From NCBI RefSeq assembly GCF_013347965.1, contig NZ_CP048810.1, positions 4,711,501 through 4,775,500 on the forward strand: a stretch of DNA of 64,000 bases. The letters run 5' to 3'. How positions within the stretch are numbered: position 1 is the stretch's first letter; each line of letters opens with the position of its first letter. The stretch comes from Pseudomonas bijieensis (GTDB lineage: Bacteria; Pseudomonadota; Gammaproteobacteria; Pseudomonadales; Pseudomonadaceae). The notes below the pieces were generated by a model. The model saw only the letters and a list, made by a program, of their open reading frames with translations, was not told the DNA's origin and did not search any database. A program made the position numbers and the translations under genes. This document shows positions 59,660 through 64,000 of the stretch, piece after piece.

Positions 59660-61641
59660 AACTGATACCTCAGCGCCAGGCTGCTTTGCAGGCGTTGGGC
59701 CTGGCGCAGGGATTCGCGCAGGATGCGCCGGTCCAGGTGATTGAGGCTGTCAGGGTCGACGCGATTGGAATAGGGCAGGTTCTCGCGGGTTTGCAATTGA
59801 TGTTGTTGCATGCGGGTCTGCTGGATGAAGTGATAGGCCTCTTCATAGGCCGCGCCATCGAGCGGTTCGATCACTTCCTTGACGACCAGTTGCCGCAAGC
59901 GTTCCAGGGTATTGTTGACTTCGATGCCGTTGGCCAGGGCCAGCAGACGGGCGCCATCGACGAAGGGCGTCAGGCCTTGCACTTTCAAGTCCAGGGTGGC
60001 CTTTTCGCCATTCTTGCGGCTCAGCACGAAATCCCTGAAGCGTCCTACCGGCGGGCGATGGCGCAACGCGTTCTCGGCCATCATGCGCTGGAACAAGCGG
60101 TTATCGGCCACTTGATCGAGGATCTGCCGGCGCAACTGCTCGCAGCCCTGCTCGTCGCCCCAGACCACCCGCAGATCGAAATAAATACTCGAGCCCAGCA
60201 AGTTCTCCGGCGTCGCTTCGCGAATGAATGCCGCAAAGCGCCGGGCCCATTCGGCGCGGGACAGGCACAGCTCGGCGTTGCCGGCCATGATGTTGCCCTT
60301 GCACAAGGTGAAGCCGCACAGGGCCAGGCTCTGGTTGATCTGCTGGGCGATGGGCAGCAGCAGGCCGCGGATCTGCGCGGCATGGGCGGCGTCCCGCGCT
60401 TCGAACAAAATGCCGTTGTCCTGGTCGGTGTGCAGGGTCTGCTCGCGCCGGCCTTCACTGCCGAAACACAGCCAACTGAACGGCACCCCCGGGTCGCCTT
60501 TGTCAGCCAGGGTCAACTCGATGACGCGGCACACGGTGTGATCGTTGAGCAAGGTGATGATGTGGGTGATCTGGGTCGACGAGGCGCCGTGGGCCAGCAT
60601 GCGCTCCACCAACTGGCCGATTTCGCCGCGCAGGGCCACGAGGTTCTCTACCCTGGGAGCGCTGCGAATGGTTCGGGCCAGGTGCACCAGGTCGACGCGC
60701 TGCAAGGAAAACAGATCGCGCTCCGATACCACGCCACACAGGCGATGGTCCTTGACCAGACAGACGTGGGCGATGTGGCGCTCGGTCATGGCGATGGCCG
60801 CGTCGAACGCGCTGTGGTCCGGCGAGAGAAAAAACGGTGCCTGGGTCATGTGTCCGACGATGGCCTGGGAAAAATCCCCGGAGCCATCGGCCACCACCTG
60901 TCGCAGGTCGCGCAAGGTGAAAATTCCCACCGGGGTTTTCTGCTCATTCACCACCACGATGCTGCCGACTTGTTGCTCGTGCATCAGCTTCACGGCTTCG
61001 CGCAGCGGGGTGTCCGGGCTGCAACTCACCGGATGACGCATCGCCAGTTCACCCAACCGCGTATTGAGGGAATATTGCGTGCCCAGGGTTTGTGCGGACT
61101 TTTGCTGGACTTGTTGGTTGACCTGATCGAGCAGGCTGCTGACCCCGCGCAGGGCGAAGTCGCGAAACGGGCCGGACAGGGCGAACAACTTGATGAAGGC
61201 TTGTTTGTTCAGTTGCAGGCAGAACGTGTCTTCGCCGGCCCGATGCTCGGTGCGCGTGGCCCGTTCGCCCAGCAGCGCGGCGAGGGGGAAACATTCGCCG
61301 GTGGTGATTTCGAAGGTGGTTTCGGTGCCACCTTTGGCCGTGTGCGGACGTTCGCCTACCACCCGGCCTTGCTTGACGATGTAGAAATGCTCCACCGGGC
61401 CGTCGGCGGGTTTGATGATGGTTTCGCCCGGCGCGTAGAAGCGCAGCAGGCATTGCTCTACCAGATAGGCCAGGTGGGCGTTTTCCATCTGGTTGAACGG
61501 GGGAAAGCGTTGGAGAAATTGCAGCGTCCCCTGGATGTTTTGCAACACCGCGGTTTTCCCTGCCTGGATGAAGGCGTCCGCTTTTTTCATAACCATTACG
61601 CAGTCTTTTTCGAATTGTTGTGGTCGGATCTGTTCTGCCAT
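59656..61641 (-). CDS. cNMP-binding / CBS / DUF294 nucleotidyltransferase-like protein
   Basis: A 661-residue multidomain signalling protein. It has a cyclic-nucleotide-binding domain (residues 35-155, FYAPGETIIKPADGPVEHFYIVKQGRV), a CBS pair (about 200-325, MHEQQVGSIVVV, HVCLVKDHRLCGVVSERDL) and a DUF294 putative nucleotidyltransferase (FGSEGRREQTLHTDQDNGI, with G-S-x10-D-x-D). A helical DUF294 C-terminal domain ends it. Resembles the GlnD-like regulators found near acetate genes in gamma-proteobacteria. GAGGGG precedes the ATG. It is followed by an overlapping exonuclease and is divergent from a response regulator. Confidence 0.9.
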   Translation of the reverse strand: MAEQIRPQQFEKDCVMVMKKADAFIQAGKTAVLQNIQGTLQFLQRFPPFNQMENAHLAYLVEQCLLRFYAPGETIIKPADGPVEHFYIVKQGRVVGERPHTAKGGTETTFEITTGECFPLAALLGERATRTEHRAGEDTFCLQLNKQAFIKLFALSGPFRDFALRGVSSLLDQVNQQVQQKSAQTLGTQYSLNTRLGELAMRHPVSCSPDTPLREAVKLMHEQQVGSIVVVNEQKTPVGIFTLRDLRQVVADGSGDFSQAIVGHMTQAPFFLSPDHSAFDAAIAMTERHIAHVCLVKDHRLCGVVSERDLFSLQRVDLVHLARTIRSAPRVENLVALRGEIGQLVERMLAHGASSTQITHIITLLNDHTVCRVIELTLADKGDPGVPFSWLCFGSEGRREQTLHTDQDNGILFEARDAAHAAQIRGLLLPIAQQINQSLALCGFTLCKGNIMAGNAELCLSRAEWARRFAAFIREATPENLLGSSIYFDLRVVWGDEQGCEQLRRQILDQVADNRLFQRMMAENALRHRPPVGRFRDFVLSRKNGEKATLDLKVQGLTPFVDGARLLALANGIEVNNTLERLRQLVVKEVIEPLDGAAYEEAYHFIQQTRMQQHQLQTRENLPYSNRVDPDSLNHLDRRILRESLRQAQRLQSSLALRYQL

Positions 61642-61728
61642 GGTCGGCCCCTCAGCGCGGGGTGCCCATTGGACGTAAGTCTAGGTCGCTGCATACGGGG
61701 CAGGCTTACGGAAAAGTCCTACGCCAGG

Positions 61729-61773
61729 CGTCGGAAAAATCTTCATTAAATGTTCTTGGAAAAAAATCCGACG
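61729..61773. promoter_or_regulatory. Spaced palindrome in the divergent DUF294 / response-regulator spacer
   Basis: CGTCGGA (61729) and TCCGACG (61767) with flanking GGAAAAAT and GGAAAAAAAT. Possible operator; the 209-bp spacer shows no sigma-54 element. Confidence 0.35.
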
Positions 61774-61850
61774 AAGTGCACATTGAAGCGCCGCAGAACG
61801 ATGTCTGACCACTGTGCCAGGGGATCGATTTAAAGAACGTAGAGAGCACC

Positions 61851-62297
61851 ATGTCCGACCACGATATTTTGAGTGACGCCGAGCGCGAGGCGCTGAGTGC
61901 CGTCATGCTGGAACCTGACCTGCCGCCGCAGCGCGTCTTGATCGTCGATGACGACAAGGACGCTCGTGAGCTGCTGTCGGAGATCCTGGCGTTGGACGGG
62001 ATTCACTGCATGACCGCCGCCAGTGGCGAAACGGCGCTCAAGATGCTGGAAACCAAGCCATCGATAGGCCTGCTGATCACCGATCTGCGCATGGGCAATG
62101 TCGATGGCCTGGAGTTGGTCCGCCTGGTGCGCGAGTCGGAGCGGGCGGCGCTGCCGATTATCATCGTGTCGGGCGATGCCGACGTGAAGGATGCCATTGA
62201 AGCCATGCACTTGAGCGTGGTGGACTTTCTGCTCAAGCCGATCGATACCGACAAGCTGTTGGGGTTGGTCAAGCATGAGTTGGGGATGGATCTTTAA
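61851..62297 (+). CDS. Single-domain response regulator
   Basis: A 148-residue receiver-only protein with a 27-residue N-terminal extension: acidic pair in VLIVDDDKDA, phospho-Asp in LLITDLRMG, Thr/Ser position IIIVSGDAD, and Lys in FLLKPID. No output domain. It is divergent from the DUF294 gene and convergent with glcB; the partner kinase is not in the window. It may signal by protein contact. Confidence 0.9.
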   Translation: MSDHDILSDAEREALSAVMLEPDLPPQRVLIVDDDKDARELLSEILALDGIHCMTAASGETALKMLETKPSIGLLITDLRMGNVDGLELVRLVRESERAALPIIIVSGDADVKDAIEAMHLSVVDFLLKPIDTDKLLGLVKHELGMDL

Positions 62298-62303
62298 GAT
62301 CGT

Positions 62304-62393
62304 CTGTGGGGAGCAAGGCTTGCCCGCGATGCAGGCGCCTCGGTTTACCAAGGACCGCGCCGTCTTTATCGCGGGCAAGCCTTGCTCCCACAG
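62304..62393. repeat. REPIN palindrome, type GCGGGCAAGCCTTGCTCCCAC
   Basis: CTGTGGGGAGCAAGGCTTGC (one extra G) and ATCGCGGGCAAGCCTTGCTC between the convergent response regulator and glcB. Confidence 0.85.
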
Positions 62394-62434
62394 TTAAACC
62401 CCTTCATCAGCCAAGGCTTGGTGATTAGCAATGA

Positions 62435-62466
62435 AAAAAGCCCTGATCGAGAGATCAGGGCTTTTG
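62435..62466. terminator. Bidirectional intrinsic terminator
   Basis: AAAAAAGCCCTGATC, a four-base loop, GATCAGGGCTTTT: A-run and T-run on both sides, serving the response regulator and glcB. Confidence 0.9.
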
Positions 62467-62489
62467 TGTGTCGCGTGTCTATCGCTCAA

Positions 62490-64000
62490 TCACAACCCAT
62501 TGGCTGCCTTGAACTCACGACGGCGACGGTGCAGCACCGGCTCGGTGTAGCCGTTAGGCTGCTTCGTGCCTTCGATCACCAGTTCGACCGCCGCCTGGAA
62601 GGCGATGTTGTTGTCGAAGCCTGGTGCCAACGGACGGTACAGCGGGTCGCTGGCGTTCTGACGGTCTACCACCGGCGCCATGCGCTTGAGGCTTTCCATC
62701 ACCTGGTCCTGGGTGACGATGCCGTGACGCAGCCAGTTGGCGATGTGCTGGCTGGAGATACGCAGCGTCGCACGGTCTTCCATCAGGCCGATGTCGTTGA
62801 TGTCCGGCACTTTGGAGCAGCCAACGCCCTGGTCGATCCAGCGCACCACGTAGCCAAGGATGCCCTGGGCATTGTTGTCCAGTTCGTTCTTGATCTGCTC
62901 CGGCGTCCAGTTCGGATTGACCGCCAACGGGATGGTCAGGATGTCGTCCACCGAAGCGCGGGCGCGCTTGGCCAGTTCGGCCTGGCGAGCGAACACGTCG
63001 ACCTTGTGGTAATGCAGCGCGTGCAACGCGGCCGCGGTCGGCGACGGAACCCACGCGGTGTTGGCACCGGCCATCGGATGGGCGATTTTCTGTTCGAGCA
63101 TCGCCGCCATCAGGTCCGGCATCGCCCACATACCCTTGCCGATTTGCGCGCGACCTTGCAGTCCGGTGCTCAAGCCGATATCGACGTTCCAGTTTTCATA
63201 CGCGGCGATCCACTTCTCGGCTTTCATATCCGCCTTGCGCACCATCGGGCCGGCTTCCATGGAGGTGTGGATTTCGTCGCCGGTGCGGTCGAGGAAACCG
63301 GTGTTGATGAACACCACGCGCTCGCTGGCGGCCTTGATGCAGGCCTTGAGGTTGACCGTGGTACGGCGCTCCTCGTCCATGATTCCGACCTTGAGGGTGT
63401 TGCGTGGCAGGTTCAGTACGTCTTCGACGCGACCGAACAGCTCGTTGGTGAACGCGGCTTCTTCCGGGCCATGCATCTTTGGCTTGACGATGTACACCGA
63501 GCCGGTGCGGCTGTTGCGCCGCGAGGTGTTGCCGTTGAGGCTGTGAATCGCCGCCAGGCTGGTGACCAGGCCATCGAGGATGCCTTCCGGCACTTCGTTG
63601 CCATGCTTGTCCAGGATCGCATCGATGGTCATCAGGTGGCCGACGTTGCGTACGAACAACAGCGAGCGGCCGTGCAGGGTCACGCTCGAACCGTCGACGG
63701 TGGTGTAGACGCGGTCGGGGTTCATGGTCCGGGTAAACGTCTGGCCGCCCTTGGCGACTTCTTCAGCCAGGTCGCCCTTCATCAGGCCGAGCCAGTTACG
63801 GTAGATCACCACTTTGTCATCGGCATCGACGGCGGCGACCGAGTCTTCGCAATCCATGATGGTGGTCAGGGCGGCTTCCATCAGGATGTCTTTGACGCCG
63901 GCGGCGTCGGTCTGGCCGACCGGGGTGGTGGCGTCGATCTGGATTTCGAAGTGCAGGCCGTTGTGCTTCAGCAGCACGGCGGTCGGTGCCGAGGCATCGC
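62490..64000 (-). CDS. glcB: Malate synthase G, C-terminal part
   Basis: Condenses glyoxylate and acetyl-CoA to malate. The last 502 residues are inside the window; the start lies beyond 64000 (full length about 725). Recognisable segments are [21 protein letters not shown] with the acidic metal ligands, [27 protein letters not shown] with the catalytic-loop residues, and [14 protein letters not shown]. It ends at the bidirectional terminator. Acetate and glyoxylate use links it loosely to the acetyl-CoA formed or spent in the carnitine pathway. Confidence 0.95.
   Translation of the reverse strand, partial: DASAPTAVLLKHNGLHFEIQIDATTPVGQTDAAGVKDILMEAALTTIMDCEDSVAAVDADDKVVIYRNWLGLMKGDLAEEVAKGGQTFTRTMNPDRVYTTVDGSSVTLHGRSLLFVRNVGHLMTIDAILDKHGNEVPEGILDGLVTSLAAIHSLNGNTSRRNSRTGSVYIVKPKMHGPEEAAFTNELFGRVEDVLNLPRNTLKVGIMDEERRTTVNLKACIKAASERVVFINTGFLDRTGDEIHTSMEAGPMVRKADMKAEKWIAAYENWNVDIGLSTGLQGRAQIGKGMWAMPDLMAAMLEQKIAHPMAGANTAWVPSPTAAALHALHYHKVDVFARQAELAKRARASVDDILTIPLAVNPNWTPEQIKNELDNNAQGILGYVVRWIDQGVGCSKVPDINDIGLMEDRATLRISSQHIANWLRHGIVTQDQVMESLKRMAPVVDRQNASDPLYRPLAPGFDNNIAFQAAVELVIEGTKQPNGYTEPVLHRRRREFKAANGL

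Noticed and set aside
59686..61749. A 687-codon plus-strand frame opposite the DUF294 gene
   Set aside because: Shadow frame; the opposite strand carries clear cNMP, CBS and nucleotidyltransferase motifs.

Overview
The window looks like chromosomal DNA of a fluorescent Pseudomonas (P. fluorescens group). The protein families, the gene order around the quaternary-amine genes, the GC-rich codon use and the many intergenic REP/REPIN palindromes (cores such as GTGGGAGCAAGCTTGCTCGC) all point there. This identification is from recall of the families, not from a search. No tRNA, rRNA, CRISPR array, transposase or prophage was seen.

Positions 1-42,470 are one large island for carnitine / choline / glycine betaine breakdown. 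It starts with the 5' end of a choline-binding protein (cbcX), then sdaB and the master activator gbdR. The leftward carnitine genes follow (caiX, cdhC, lcdH, cdhB and a gamma-butyrobetaine dioxygenase) with their divergent activator cdhR. Next is the dimethylglycine operon (dipeptidase, DUF5943, dgcA, dgcB, etfA, etfB). After an accessory stretch come the divergent gbcA / gbcB, ltaE on the minus strand, and the run glyA-soxBDAG-purU-fdhA, ending at a clear terminator. Together these can take gamma-butyrobetaine to carnitine, dehydrocarnitine, glycine betaine, dimethylglycine, sarcosine, glycine, serine and pyruvate. PurU and FdhA deal with the one-carbon units and formaldehyde released.

The accessory stretch at 19.4-28.1 kb has two unusual parts. 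The first is a set of five diverged repeat units, four of them with a perfect DnaA box (TGTGGATAA). It sits in a 5.7-kb zone holding nine perfect boxes, with a GNAT gene lodged between units 1 and 2. The second is a three-gene cassette: a 1150-residue GMC oxidoreductase fused to an alpha/beta hydrolase, a membrane di-heme cytochrome c, and a metallophosphoesterase. It looks like a membrane-linked alcohol or sterol-type oxidation system of unknown substrate.

Positions 42.5-52.8 kb hold a cold-shock protein and two small envelope proteins sharing a 15-bp operator-like word, a DUF2780 protein behind an orphan terminator, an acyltransferase, a retropepsin-like protein, the creBCD system, a GST and a sugar-acid type MFS transporter. 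Positions 52.8-58.7 kb form an iron-uptake unit (FecI sigma, FecR, TonB receptor with STN domain, PepSY protein, small two-helix membrane protein). There, a 159-bp palindromic MITE-like element carries the apparent ribosome binding site and start codon of the sigma gene. The window ends with an exonuclease / DUF294-CBS-cNMP pair, a single-domain response regulator and the 3' two-thirds of glcB (malate synthase G).
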